In this document: positions 11,161 through 21,713 of the stretch, piece after piece
How positions within the stretch are numbered: the stretch's first letter is position 1
Layout: each line of letters begins with the position of its first letter
Assembly (NCBI GenBank): GCA_037954665.1
Contig: JBBMOL010000138.1
Span: forward strand, 1-64,000
Length of the DNA: 64,000 bases
From: Laguncularia racemosa
Taxonomy: Eukaryota > Streptophyta > Magnoliopsida > Myrtales > Combretaceae
Direction of reading: 5' to 3'
The notes under the pieces: generated by a model
Database searches by the model: none
What the model was told of the DNA's origin: nothing
The model's input: only the letters and a program-made list of their open reading frames with translations
Position numbers and translations under genes: made by a program

Positions 11161-11821
11161 AGAGGGCGTGTCTTTACAAGGCACGACCGTGTAAGAGTCT
11201 GGAGGTTACACAGAATCATACACGGTTGTATACACGGTTCAAAGGCACGGCCGTGTATGTTGTCAAGATTTCCATAGAAAGATACACGACTAGAAGTACA
11301 CGGTCGTGTACATTGGCAAGATTTCCACAGAAAGATACACGGCTAGAAGTACACGGTCGTGTACATCTCCAACACCGGTCGAGTATATTTTCAACACCGG
11401 CTCAAGGCCGGCTCCAAGGCCGTTGGCCTACATGTTTGTTTTGTTGATTTTTACGCAACTTATCTAAGCTATGTCATTTTGGGCTTTATTGTTACAAATT
11501 GTAAACCCTAATATAAAGCTCCTAGGGTTAGAATATTGAACATACAACATTGAAAGTTTGAAAACACTTTTGAGAGAATTCCTCTCTTGGTTCTTTAAAG
11601 AACTAACCTAGAACTTATCGGATTTTATTTCCGTGGCGTTCATCCCGACTTATCAATCGGTCATTCATCCCGATTGTGGCGTCTTCATATTATACCAAGG
11701 TTCTTGTCTCTCTTATAGAAAACGGGTCGCGGTTTTCACTTGAGGGTGTTTGGCATCTTAGGTAACAAATTCTGAACGTATTGGTATTGGGTTTCGTCAC
11801 ATGTTGGCGTGGTTCGTATCA
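10929..11821 (+). repeat. 3' LTR of plus-strand family B element
   Basis: 893 bp, TGATGAGATCC to GGTTCGTATCA, matching both LTRs of the minus element. U3 holds ACACGG/CCGTGT motifs (11173-11385) including a 53-bp duplication beginning at 11264 and 11317. A TATA-like ATATAAAG is at about 11511-11518. The first 230 bp encode the polyprotein C-terminus (GPITR-like RPIIRNRVKRFKEAL). Confidence 0.85.
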
Positions 11822-11861
11822 GTTAGGAATCTGATCAAACCGATCTCGTATCACCACAGAA
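11822..11861 (+). other. Degenerate PBS-like sequence after the 3' LTR
   Basis: GTTAGGAATCTGATCAAACC resembles the GTTTGGTATCAGAGC that follows the 5' LTR of the minus copy. If real, a leader once followed this LTR, as expected when LTRs recombine or elements sit in tandem. The match is imperfect and could be chance. Confidence 0.3.
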
Positions 11862-12290
11862 GCACTTCCCGAAACATTTTACCTTTTAAGGTTGCTATTT
11901 TAAAGAAATGCTTCTTGTAGTTGGTTAGTCAGCTTATAATGGCATTTTCCTAAATGTCCTCTTTTTAGGGTTGCTAGTTTAAAGAAATGCTTCCCATAGT
12001 CGATTAGTCTACCTATAAGGGCATTTTGCTAGATGTCCTCGTTTTAGGATTGCTAGTCTAGTGAGATGCTTTTTGTAGTCAGTTAGTTAGCCTACAAAAG
12101 CACTTCCTTAGACATTTCGCCTTTCAGGGTTGCTAGTTTAAAGAAATGCTTCTCGTAATTAGTTAGTCAGCCCATAAAGGCACTATCCTAGAAATCCACT
12201 TTTAGGGTTACTAGTTTAAAGAAATGCTTCTTGCTATTAGTTAGTCAACCTATGTGTGCACTTTCTTGATCTAACACCATCCCTTAAGGA
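11862..12290 (+). repeat. Tandem array, about five units of roughly 80 bp
   Basis: Five diverged units of 78-85 bp. Each contains GGCA(C/T)TTTCCTA, TTTTAGGGTTGCTAGTTTAA, AGAAATGCTTCT and TAGTTAGTCAGCCTA. The array ends in shorter variants near 12290. It lies upstream of a PPT and family A LTR. Tandem repeats of this kind are common in the 3' untranslated part of large Ty3 elements. Confidence 0.75.
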
Positions 12291-12527
12291 ATGTTAGTTG
12301 TCATAGAGCATTGTTTTCTTGTGCAACATGTTTGTGTCTTGCGAAGGATTGTTAGTTCATAGAGCATTTTCCTCACTCAATGTTTTAGTTGGAAAATTCC
12401 CTAGTGAATAAAAAATTATATAGTTAGTTGACTATAGCATTGTCCATCCTTTCTTTTAGGCAAAAAATGGTGTCTCCTTTATCTTTGTGGCAAAGTTTTC
12501 TTCAAACTTCACAACAAAGGGGGAAGC
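12291..12527 (+). other. 3' untranslated tail ending in a polypurine tract
   Basis: Non-coding. AAAGGGGGAAG at 12516-12526 directly precedes the degenerate LTR start TATAGACACTTC at 12528, as a PPT should. This makes the following LTR a 3' LTR and the array and tail upstream part of the same old element. Confidence 0.5.
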
Positions 12528-12745
12528 TATAGACACTTCATTTTTCTCCCATGTATTTAATAAATAAATAAATATAAATAGTTGTAAATACCCTAGTTTT
12601 CCCCTATGTATTTATTAAATAAATAAATTTGGCTTAATGGGAGTGAGAAATATTTGTTGAGTCCATTAGCATAAAAAGAAAGAGAAAAGAAAAGAAAAAG
12701 GAGTCGAAACTCATCTATATTTTGCATGCATAATATATCGAGAAA

Positions 12746-12816
12746 AAGGCTTGGCTTAGTTAGCTAAGCCCACAGTTGAGTCATGCATGGAGAATCTAAG
12801 AATGCGAGTTCAAAAC
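12746..12816 (+). other. tRNA-like A and B boxes in family A LTR copy 3
   Basis: TGGCTTAGTTAGC is close to a Pol III A box and GTTCAAAAC (about 12808-12816) fits the B-box consensus GWTCRANNC. Spacing is about 50 nt, as in tRNAs. No complete cloverleaf is visible. Confidence 0.4.
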
Positions 12817-14560
12817 TTAGGGGATGTAAAATTGCATCCTAAATTTTTTTTAGCCAGGTGTGTGCAGTACATGCACACGTGTAGGTGCGTTAAGTGAACA
12901 TTGCTTGTCATTACTCATCGTCTTCTCCTCTAGATTCGTAAACTGACTAGAATAGGAAAGTAATATTATCATGTGAATGTATCAATTTTTTTAACTCGAT
13001 TTAACTTTTTTTTTTCACGAAATTAAGCCAAATAAAAGGAAGAAATCAATTATTGGCATGGGATACAAGCTAAATAAGTCCAAATTTGTTGCTAATTGAT
13101 TAGGAAACTACTTAAAAAATACACTTAAAGTTCGGCCAAAATAATAAACTACATATTTAAGTTCGAACTTTTAAATCAAATTAAGGCCAAATGTTGTATG
13201 TAATATTCAATCTAGTCACATATTTATGGCAAGTAAAGCTTCAAGAACACAACTATACCTTTTAATACTTTCAATTATCACAAATTTGTGTTCAATTTTT
13301 GGCTCAAAGATTTAAGAACCTTAAATACCCATTGATCCAATTTCCCTAAATCTAAGGTTTCCTTGCTAGCAATTGAGGTTATAGAACTATAAATAAGACC
13401 CTAGGGAATTGTTTAAAGGGGCCTTTCTATCAAACAAACATCTAATTTGGCTAGATTCTATGATATGCCTTAAATTGAATTAAAGCATATGTAATCACAC
13501 AATTCAAACAAGTGCTACTCAAATTGGGATTAACCTTCAATTGGGCATGAACCCTAAAATAGTTTGTACTCCGAATTTCTAAACAATGAGACTCAACATC
13601 AAAATGATGGTGTGCTCAATTAAATTAAGCACCTAACACAATTATCAAAGATGAACTCCTTATAACAAGTAATTTCCACGCAAAGATGAAATGGCAATTA
13701 CAAGGCATTATCTATGATACAATTCCACTAAATTAATAACAATATAAGGATGGAATTGAACCTACAATTGATGTAAAAATCAGAACCAAGATCCAATCCT
13801 AATCAACACTAGATATGACACACTAGTTATGAAAAGGAAAATCAACTTAGAAATTGATATTACTCACAATTCACTACGTTGCAACTTGCCACAATTCCAA
13901 TGGATGAAATTGATAAGAGTCCTTATGAAATCTTAGGAAGAACCCTAATCTCTCACGAAAATTTTGCAGTAATGGTAAGTGTATTCTCCCTCCTTCTAAA
14001 CTCTCCTGCCTGCTGGAATACACAATACATTAGTAATAGAAAAGAGATTAGTATACAAATAATTCCGGGGTCAGTTTGTTTAAAGAGGACCTTCATCACT
14101 AAGATTTGAAATCCTTTGGCTCTTGCCTAATGATAGGTCTTGTAGGATTTTGATTCCTATCATTCCTTACTCTCTCTCTCTCTCTAACCTTGTAACCCAT
14201 ACACTCCCACTCTCTCTCTTTGATTTCTCTTAAACACAAGAAACTTGAAACAACTTAGAGCCACCAAACACTTTCCCATTATTAGAGGAGCAAAGCCCAA
14301 TTAACTGATTGGGTATAATCATCTAGGATTTGCTTTAATTTGATTGAAGATCAAGCTTACGATTTATACTATTTTGGTCTTGGTTTGATTCAAATTGGAT
14401 TGGTTAGAGGGCTTGAATCCAAAAATTGGTTAAGGGGTTTTGTTGTCCACATTGCTAGGAGGTGTTCCAATTGTCCACTTTATGCTACTTCTGATTGGAG
14501 CCGCTTGAACCATCACTACTTGAATTGTCGTTTGAACTGCCTTCGCTTGAACTACTCATA

Positions 14561-14569
14561 AGGTAAGTC
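14561..14569 (+). promoter_or_regulatory. Splice-donor-like AGGTAAGTC, family A LTR copy 3
   Basis: Same 9-mer and same context (start of an AT-rich tract) as in the other two family A LTRs. Confidence 0.5.
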
Positions 14570-15201
14570 TCATGATCTTAATTTAGTCATTTTTTTATTA
14601 ATATACAATATTACCTTAAATAATTTAATATTGTTTGTCACATGTTATTAGCCAAAAATTCAAAAAACCACATGTCGATGTCTATGCTTTCGTAAGTTTT
14701 TAATTGTTTTTTTAATCATTTAGAAAAACCTTTTTTTTTTAATTTAAATGGTTTTTTTTCCAAAAATTTAGGATTTTTTTAAATATAAAAAAGAGCAAAA
14801 AAAAATAGGGTTTCAAAGATTTTTTTTAAAAAGTAAAAAAATGGCTAAGAATGTAAAGTAATTTTTTTTTAATAAAATAAACTCACAAACTAAAGTTTTT
14901 CTAAAAAGTGAATTACGGCTTCTTTGATCTTACATAGTGGGTACATAGGCACCCTAAAGGGGCAACTCTAAAAAATAATTTTTTTTCATTATTATTAGTA
15001 TTATTGTTATTATTTTTCTTACTTTTTTTTCTTTTTGTAAATAATGTTTTTTTTTATTTTATGCTAAAAGAGATATAATAAAATATAATCGAAGCTCAAA
15101 AGATTAAGGTGGTAACTATAGGGTTTTAATTAGTTAGTCCCCAAATTCGAATTCTTTGGTTTTCTTATTTTATTTTATTTTTTAATTTTTGTTAACTAGT
15201 G

Positions 15202-15242
15202 GCTAAGTTAGGATTAATCTGCTCAATTAATCCTAACTTAGC
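15202..15242 (+). other. 16-bp perfect hairpin in family A LTR copy 3
   Basis: Arms 15202-15217 (GCTAAGTTAGGATTAA) and 15227-15242 pair without mismatch around a 9-nt loop TCTGCTCAA. This is the longest of the three homologous hairpins, despite this copy being the most diverged. A second small stem (TAACT/AGTTA) follows near 15253-15264. Confidence 0.8.
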
Positions 15243-15398
15243 AATTTTTTCTAACTTCAGTTAAGTGGTAACTCTAATTTCCCAAATAAATGAAAAAAAC
15301 AAGGTTTTTCCTAATTTAAGTCGATGATTCACATTAAATGGGCATAAGATTTAATATGAATCAAATTAGGACAAATAAAATAAAAATTAGACTCGACA

Positions 15399-16040
15399 CC
15401 TTGCAAGCGATTGCATCACTAAGGCTGTATAGGTTCATCATTGTCCAGAAGTGACATAGATGGTCGTTTTAGTAAGTTGTTCCATCATGAGTGTTAGGCT
15501 ATGGTAGGTAGATGTTCAGTGGCAAGACTTCTTGTATCACTTTTATGAAAGGAGTCTTATTGATGGAGAACTTAGCAAGGGGATTAGCTTTTTTGCTTTC
15601 CTTTAAGTTGGAAAGCCATTTGATATAGTTACCAATTTGGTCATTATCCATGTCATTGACTCGACAATTAGCTCAAGTTTGAGCATTTGATGGCTCCGGC
15701 CTATTATTTTGGTTTCAATGTCATTATGGTTGCGTGATGTAGCTAGCAAAATTGGGGGGAAACAAGCTTAACCTAGCAACATTGCTGGCAGAATTGTCTT
15801 TGTAGGAGCTTGGTTGTAGAGTTTTGTAGATCGAGCGTGTTGATTTTTCCTTGAGGCATCCATCACTGGTATTGGTTATGGAAGGTTTTTGCACCCATAT
15901 TTTGGAGAGTTTGTGGACAGTCTCCAACTATAACATGTTTTTGAGTTGTTGGAGTTTAGTCATCGGATCTTACAGTTTGGTGTTGTTTGCCTTTATTACT
16001 TTATTTTGTATAGCTAGTCATGCATAGTTTCTCTATTCTT
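15399..16040 (-). pseudogene. Decayed Tat-like Ty3 gag fragment
   Basis: Read on the minus strand, the sequence gives PFIKVIQEVLPLNIYLP, then NTHDGTT and NDHLCHF with a stop between, and near the left edge DAIACK. This follows the order of the common plant Tat/Ogre gag block (P-F-T-x-x-I, L-P, x-Y-D-G-T-T-D-P-x-D-H-L, S-D-A-x-x-C). Upstream codons (about 15724-15927) are open but unfamiliar. The gag is cut by the LTR end at 15398. Many stops; not functional. Confidence 0.5.
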
Positions 16041-16063
16041 AGGAATAGAGAATTGGGTATGTT

Positions 16064-16876
16064 TGATACGAACCACGCCAACCCGTGACGAAACCTAATA
16101 CAATACGTTCGGAAATTCGTTACCTACGATGCCAAACACCTAAAGTGGAAACCGCGACCCGTTATCTATAAGTGAGACAAGAACATTGGTATAATGTGAA
16201 GACGCCACAATCGGGATGAAAGACCGATTGATAAGTCGGGTTGAATGCCACGGAAATTAAATCCGATAAGTTCTAGTTAGTTCTTGAAGAACCAAGAGAG
16301 GAGCCTCTCAAAGATGTTTAATGTTCTAAGATGTATGTTTCTATATTTAAACCCTAGGAGCTTTTATACTAGGGTTACAATTCGTGAAAATACAAGCCCA
16401 AAACGACGTCACTTCAATAAGTGCGTAAAAATAAAAAAAGAACAGAAAGCGCGGTAAGATAAGGCCGGCGGCCTTGAGCCGGCCTTGAAGAGATACACGG
16501 CCGTGTACTTCTAGACGTGTATCTTTCTGTAGATTTGCTTGACTCCATACACGGCCGTGCCTTTTAGCCGTGTGTCTGGCTATGTATGATTCTGTGCAAT
16601 CTTGAGATTCCTACACGGCCGTGCCTTGAAAATACACGCCCTCTTCATCCCGTGTCCGGTGTGACTTGTATAAAAGCAAGGGTCTTCCCATGGTTGTTCC
16701 AATCCATTCTAACTTCATGATTACTCCAATCCTTTCCGGCTTTATGGACAACCTTTATCAACCCGTTAAGTGCTTCATCGAATCGTTTCGCTCGATTTCT
16801 TGTGATCGGTCCATGCAGCACTTCAAGAGGATCCACATTTCTTCTTCCGGCTTGGCTCTCATCATGGATCTCATCA
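16064..16876 (-). repeat. 3' LTR of minus-strand family B element
   Basis: 813 bp. It contains the palindrome TACACGGCCGTGTA (about 16494-16507) and related ACACGG/CCGTGT copies up to about 16625. A TATA-like TATAAAAG (minus) is near 16360. The polyprotein C-terminus is encoded from 16876 down to 16645. Confidence 0.88.
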
Positions 16877-18419
16877 TTCCCCTCCTCTTGAAAAGGATTT
16901 GTCCTCAAATCATTGCCTGCATCAAATGGACTCAGATCAGTAACATTAAACGTGACACTTACTGGAGACTCACCTGGGAAATCTTTCTTGTATGCATTAT
17001 CAATGATTCTCTCAAGCATTGGAAATGGACCGTCTCCCCGAGGGTTCAACTTGGATCTCCTTTGCAATGGAAACCTCTCCTTGCGAAAATGCACCCAAAC
17101 CCAATCTCCAGGCTGAAAAATCTTGGGTCTCCTGCCCTTATTCACCCTTGAAGGGACCCTGGCATTTTGTTTTTCAATCCTACTCTTTACCTGTACATGT
17201 AGCTTTCTCACGAAATCTACCTTAGAATCAGCATCAACACTCACAAACTTGTTAGGTGGCAATAGCAATAAATAATTAGGATTCAGTGGGTTAAAACCAT
17301 ACACAATCTCAAATGGTGAACATTGAGTAGTGCTATGTAAAGCCCTATTATATGTAAACTCCACAAATGGTAGACAATCCTTCCAAGTCCTAATGTTCGT
17401 CTCTATGATTGCCCCTAACAATTGAATTAAAGTCCTGTTAACCACCTCAATTTTCCCATCGGTTTGTGGGTGACAAATAGTTGAAAACATCCGTTTAGTT
17501 CCCAACCTTTCCCACAATACTCTCAACAATGACTCGAAATTTTTACATCCCGATCACTAACAATGCTACTAGGTATACCATGCGGACGCACTACCTCTCT
17601 AAAGAACACATCAACAATGTGTATAGCATCATCAGTTTTATGACAAGGAATGAAATGAACCATTTTAGGAATCTTATCCACAACCACAAAAATATAATCT
17701 CGACCATGCCTAGGCCTAGATAATCCTAACACAAAATCTATGGAAGTGTCTATCCAAGGCTCATGAGGAATGACACTAGACTCATATAACCCATCTAAGA
17801 AGACATCTAAGCGAGGAATGGGATGACGATACTTTACCGTAATGTTGTTGATGGCACGGCAGTCAACACACATTCTCCATGTCCCATCCTTCTTAGGCAC
17901 CAAAATCACAGGCACTGCACATGGACTCATGCTTTCTCTCACGTACCCCTTCTCCATTAATTCATCGACCTGCCTTTGGAGTTCCTTTGTCTCCTTTGGC
18001 TTGTTTGGAATCGATGCTCTGGGTACAAGGTCAATCTGGTGCTCAATACCACGAATAGGTGGTAATCCCTTTGGAATCTCCTTAGGGAAGACATCTTCAA
18101 AGTCCTGCACAAGAGACACAACCACATTAGGCAAAGAGTTAGATAGTTCGTTAGTAGTCAAACATGTTTCTTTAAAAACCAGCAACAACATAGGTTGCTT
18201 CATCACTAACGCTCTCCTCACTATACTCGCTCTTGCCACACATCTCTCCTTTTGCAAGGCTGCCCTCTTCTTTTCACTCACCACCAAAGTTGATCCCCCT
18301 TCAACTTGGCCTCTCACACTCTTTCCAGCCTTCCTCTCTTTTTCCTTTTGATCTTGACTTTTGTATTCCATTTTCTTTCTCATTGTCTTTTGCTTTCTCA
18401 CTCTCCCTCTGCTTTTCAC
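16645..18419 (-). pseudogene. Family B RT/integrase fusion remnant, minus strand
   Basis: Two overlapping-edge frames. 18419-17523 holds the protease-RT linker, early RT (GIEHQIDLVPRASIP, VPKKDGTWRMCVDCRAINN, KYRHPIPRLD) and then, near 17770, jumps in frame to integrase (EPWIDTSIDFVLGLS, FIPCHKTDDA, IVSDRD). A frameshift near 17525 leads to 17529-16645 with ICHPQTDGKIEVVNRTL, the PFEIVYGFNP block, RGDGPF and the C-terminal tail inside the LTR (HGPITRNRAKRFDEAL). All three integrase catalytic acidic residues can be picked out (D in SIDF, D in SDRD, E in KIEV), unlike the plus copy. RT catalytic core, RNase H and integrase zinc finger are absent. Confidence 0.88.
16877..16891 (-). promoter_or_regulatory. 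Polypurine tract of minus-strand family B element
   Basis: Sense TCAAGAGGAGGGGAA next to the LTR start; plus-strand DNA primer site, also coding. Confidence 0.8.
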
Positions 18420-18441
18420 TCACCTCATGTTTTAGAAACGA

Positions 18442-20095
18442 CTATTGTAGCTGCAACTGATCCTCATACACTTGTTTAGGTGTTAACGGTTTAAGATTAA
18501 AGCTTTTCCCCTGGTGAACAAGCGTATACTTGTTAGAAAAGCCATCATGAAAAACCTTCCTATCAAATTGCCATAGCCTCCCCAACAACACATGACATGC
18601 TTGCATTGGCACTACATCACATAACACCTCATCCTCATACCTACCAATGCGAAAACCAATCAATGCTTGCTTACTCACCTTGGTCTCTCCACTATCATTC
18701 AACCATTGCAATTTATATGGACTAGGGTGTCTAACAGTTTTGAGCCCCAGCCTCTCAACAATAAAATTACTCACTACATTGGTGCAACTCCCTCCATCAA
18801 TGATCAAACTACAGATGTGATCTCCTAGATAGCATCTAGTATGAAATATATTCTCTCTTTGCACCTCCTCTTCTTCCTTCACCTGCACATTCAACGCTCG
18901 CTTCACTACTTCCACTAGCCTTCCCATTGCAGGTTCCTCATCATCACTAGCATCCTCTAATGGAGGCTTATCATCTTCTTCACTATCCCTCTCAGTCTCA
19001 TACTCTCTATCATCACGCAAAATCATCACATGCCTATTTGGACATTGACTAGCAATATGGCCTCTACCTTGAATTTAAAACATCTAATGTGACGATTTCT
19101 AGAAGTAGAAGAATTAGCGTTACCTTGGTTACCAGGAGTAGAACCCGCTTGCCTCAGCTCCCCTTTTGGTTTGGTGGGTAAAGGCTTTTCTTCTTTCTTC
19201 CATTGGTTGGTCTTCCAAGTGGATGAACATTACCCTGTGAAAACCGTGCATTACTATTACCTTTCCTCTTGTGCTGGTTCTCAACCTTTATAGCCATGTG
19301 AACCATATCCTCCAATTCTACATAATGCTGCAATTCAACCACATTTTGGATTTCTCTATTCAACCCAGCAGGAAACCTAGTCATTGTAGCCTCTTATCCT
19401 TCTCTACATTCGCCCTAATCATAGTGACTTCCATCTCCTTGAAATACTCATCTACACTTCGACATCCCTGCCTTAGAGTTTGCAACTTGTTGTGCAATTC
19501 ACGATAGTAATACGTAGGCACAAACCGCTTTTTCATCACTCTTTTCATCTCTTCCTAAGACTCAATAGGTGGCTCGCCACTCCTTCTCCTATTCAACATT
19601 AGTTGATCCCACCACACTATAGCATAATCCAAAAACTCAATGGCAGCAAGTTTTACTTTCTTTCTCCCATTACAGTTGTGACAATCAAACACCATCTCTA
19701 CCTTCTTCTCCCACTCTAAATACGCCTCGGGATCATTCTTCCCTTGGAAAGGAGGAATCTTCATCTTTATGCTACTCAATTGATCATCCTCTCTATTCCT
19801 ATCTCCTCTATCTTCCCAATCCCTAGTTCCTCTATTCTGACCACTATATCCTCTATAACTCCCGACAGAAGGCTCATCAAAGTCATCATTCGACATTTCA
19901 TCTCCACCCCTCGGTACTCTCCTAGAACGACTCTCCCTCTTACACCCTTGGAGTACATTGTGGATTGCTCTAATCTTTGCTCTACCGTCTCATGAATTTG
20001 TTCCATTCCCTCTTGGAACATCCTCTTCATTTCTCCCCTCAACGCCTCAATTACTAACCTAGCATCAAACCTTCAGGAGAATGTTGTCTCGACAT
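18442..20095 (-). pseudogene. Family B gag-protease, minus strand, broken
   Basis: Starts at 20095 (ATG in TGTCGAGACAACATTCTCC context), the position matching 7764 in the plus copy. Gag pieces: FDEPSVGSYRGYSG, PPFQGKNDPEAYLEWEKK, IVWWDQLMLNRRR (19896-19555), then GLNREIQNVVELQHYVE (19384-19154). The zinc knuckle region near 19030-19085 is damaged: its first cysteines fall at a TTTAAA/stop (FKIQG-like). The protease IIDGGSCTNVVSNFIVERLGL and HVLLGRLWQFDRKV lie in 19029-18442. The capsid part PPFQGKN keeps the usual Gly where the plus copy has Trp. Several frameshifts between ORF pieces. Confidence 0.85.
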
Positions 20096-20592
20096 TGTCC
20101 CTGCAGAAAAGATTAGTACTAACACAAATATATATAAAATTAAACCTCACGATACACTCCCTTACGTGTTTCGCTCAAATAATGATATCACACAGTCACT
20201 CGTTATTCTCACAAACAATGATGATATCAACTCGCCAATTCCTCTTCTCAATTCTCTTGGAACTAACCCAAACTAACACCAATTCCCTTCCGTAAAATTC
20301 AAAACAACTCTAGGGTTCATAAATTTTCCTCTATTTTTTTCTATCCGAATTTTTTTTGTCTCTGTTTTTGCTTTTGATCATGTTTCTCTTGTCTTTCTTT
20401 TCTTTTCTCTTCTTTTTTTTTTTTGACATGATTTTTACTCTTTTTTTTTTTTTAACAATCGACTAGTAGATACTACACTATCAAAAGACAATTAATATTA
20501 CGAAATTGAATGCTAACAATGGATATGAACGATTGGAGTTAAGGTTTTGATATTACCTTCCTCAAACCGAACTGATGTTTTGACAAACCTAA

Positions 20593-20604
20593 GCTCTGAT
20601 ACCA
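20593..20604 (-). promoter_or_regulatory. Primer-binding site, initiator-Met tRNA type
   Basis: Sense TGGTATCAGAGC, complementary to the 3' end of plant initiator Met tRNA, 3 nt from the 5' LTR end. Confidence 0.85.
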
Positions 20605-20607
20605 AAC

Positions 20608-21410
20608 TGATACGAACCACGCCAACCTGTGACGAAACCCAATACTAATACGTTCGGAAATTCGTTACCTAAGACGCCCAAACACCTAAAGTGGAAACTG
20701 CGACCCGTTGTTTATAAGCGAGACAAGAACATTGGTATAATGTGAAGACGCCACAATCGGGATGAAAGACCGATTGATAAGTCGGGATGAACGCCACGAA
20801 AATTAATCCGATAAGTTCTAGTTAGTTCTTGAAGAACCAAGAAAGGAGCCTCTCAAAGATGTTTAATGTTCTAAGATGTATGTCCTATATTATAAACCCT
20901 AGGAGCTTTTATACTAGGGTTACAATTCGTGAAAATACAAGCCCAAAACGACGTCACTTCAATAAGTGCGTAAAAATAACAAAAACAGAACAAGAAAGCC
21001 GGCGGCCTTGAGCCGGCCTTGAAGAGATACACGGCCGTGTACTTCTAGACGTGTATCTTTCTGTGGATTTGCTTGACTCCATACACGGCCGTGCCTTTTA
21101 GCCGTGTGTCTGGCCGTGTATGATTCTATGCAATCTTGAGATTCCTACACGGCCGTGCCTTGAAAATACACGCCCTCTTTATCCCGTGTCCGGTGTGACT
21201 TGTATAAAAGCAAGGGTCTTCCCATGGTTGTTCCAATCCATTCCAACTTCATGATTGCTCCAATCCTTTCCAGCTTTATGGACAACCTTTATCAACCCGT
21301 TAAGTGCTTCATCGAATCGTTTCGCCCGATTTCTTGTGATCGGTCCAAGCGGCACTTCAAGAGGATCCACATTTCTTCTTCCGGCTTGGCTCTCATCATG
21401 GATCTCATCA
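20608..21410 (-). repeat. 5' LTR of minus-strand family B element
   Basis: 803 bp. U3 contains TACACGGCCGTGTA (21028-21041) and further ACACGGCCGTGC copies up to about 21160. TATAAAAG on the minus strand near 20910-20917 is the likely TATA box, about 110-260 nt downstream of the motif cluster. Confidence 0.88.
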
Positions 21411-21683
21411 TAGTTGGATGCAGTTGTGTGGATATTTTGTAACACAACCAAAAGGCCTATGGTTTCCTTAGATTTGGTTGTTTTGGACTTTTGTGGAATT
21501 TTGGTTGTAAGTCACAAAGATAGCACCAATTATTGCATTAAGATTTTTCAGGGGTAGTTAATTTACCTACAAAAGAGGAAAAGTAGGGTTATAGGGGTGT
21601 TAGAGATTGCTCCAGTGTGGTTGTTTCGGTGCAGCCACTTCGATGCCTAAGTCCAGCATGAGAGTTTGGAATATGATACAATG

Positions 21684-21713
21684 ATATATATATAATATAT
21701 ATATATATATAAA
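21684..21713. repeat. (TA)n microsatellite
   Basis: Interrupted TA repeat of about 30 bp. Confidence 0.85.

Larger units (their letters stand above)
7366..11821 (+). mobile_element. Family B CRM-like chromovirus, plus strand, 5' truncated
   Basis: Ty3/gypsy element with leader, gag, protease, RT remnant, integrase, PPT and 3' LTR in that order. It lacks a 5' LTR and PBS: homology to the leader of the minus copy (20096-20592) starts near 7366 and the sequence before it is tandem-repeat DNA. The polyprotein frame has several stops, a frameshift near 8355, and an in-frame deletion from early RT to integrase near 10172-10180. Chromovirus assignment rests on gag, the RT block RYRHPIPRLDD-like motif, the GPF domain and absence of a standard chromodomain; CRM is favoured over Reina because the frame enters the 3' LTR. 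It cannot move on its own. Confidence 0.85.
12528..15398 (+). mobile_element. Family A LTR, plus strand, longest and most decayed copy
   Basis: About 2.87 kb. It begins TATAGACACTTCATTTTTC, a worn TGTAGACAC-type start, followed by a second start-like block TGTAAATACCC at 12583, so the first 50 bp appear duplicated. It ends ACTCGACA at 15398, as does the copy at 55480-57573. Landmarks in order: tRNA-like boxes (12746-12816), TATAAATA (13388-13395), AGGTAAGTC (14561-14569), GGGTACATAGGCACCC near 14940, hairpin (15202-15242). The TATA-to-donor interval is about 1.17 kb against about 0.3 kb in the other copies, so extra sequence lies between about 13400 and 14500. No coding potential that I trust. 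Confidence 0.7.
16064..21410 (-). mobile_element. Family B CRM-like chromovirus, minus strand, both LTRs
   Basis: 5.35 kb with 5' LTR (20608-21410), PBS (20593-20604), leader, gag, protease, RT/integrase remnant, PPT (16877-16891) and 3' LTR (16064-16876). Both LTRs run TGATGAGATCC...GTATCA and differ by a few percent by eye, so the insertion is moderately old. The flanks (ATGTT at 16059-16063, TAGTT at 21411-21415) agree at only 3 of 5 bases, so no clear TSD. The internal region is about 1.4 kb short because of a deletion from RT into integrase near 17770. The leader (20096-20592) is AT-rich with pyrimidine runs and no ORF of note. Defective, but gag, integrase motifs, LTRs, PBS and PPT are all recognisable. 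Confidence 0.9.

Noticed and set aside
11862..12290. CRISPR-like array
   Set aside because: The units are head-to-tail copies about 80 bp long without unique spacers, in plant DNA; it is an ordinary tandem repeat.
16064..21415. Clear 5-bp TSD for the minus family B element
   Set aside because: Flanks ATGTT and TAGTT agree at only three positions; not enough to claim.
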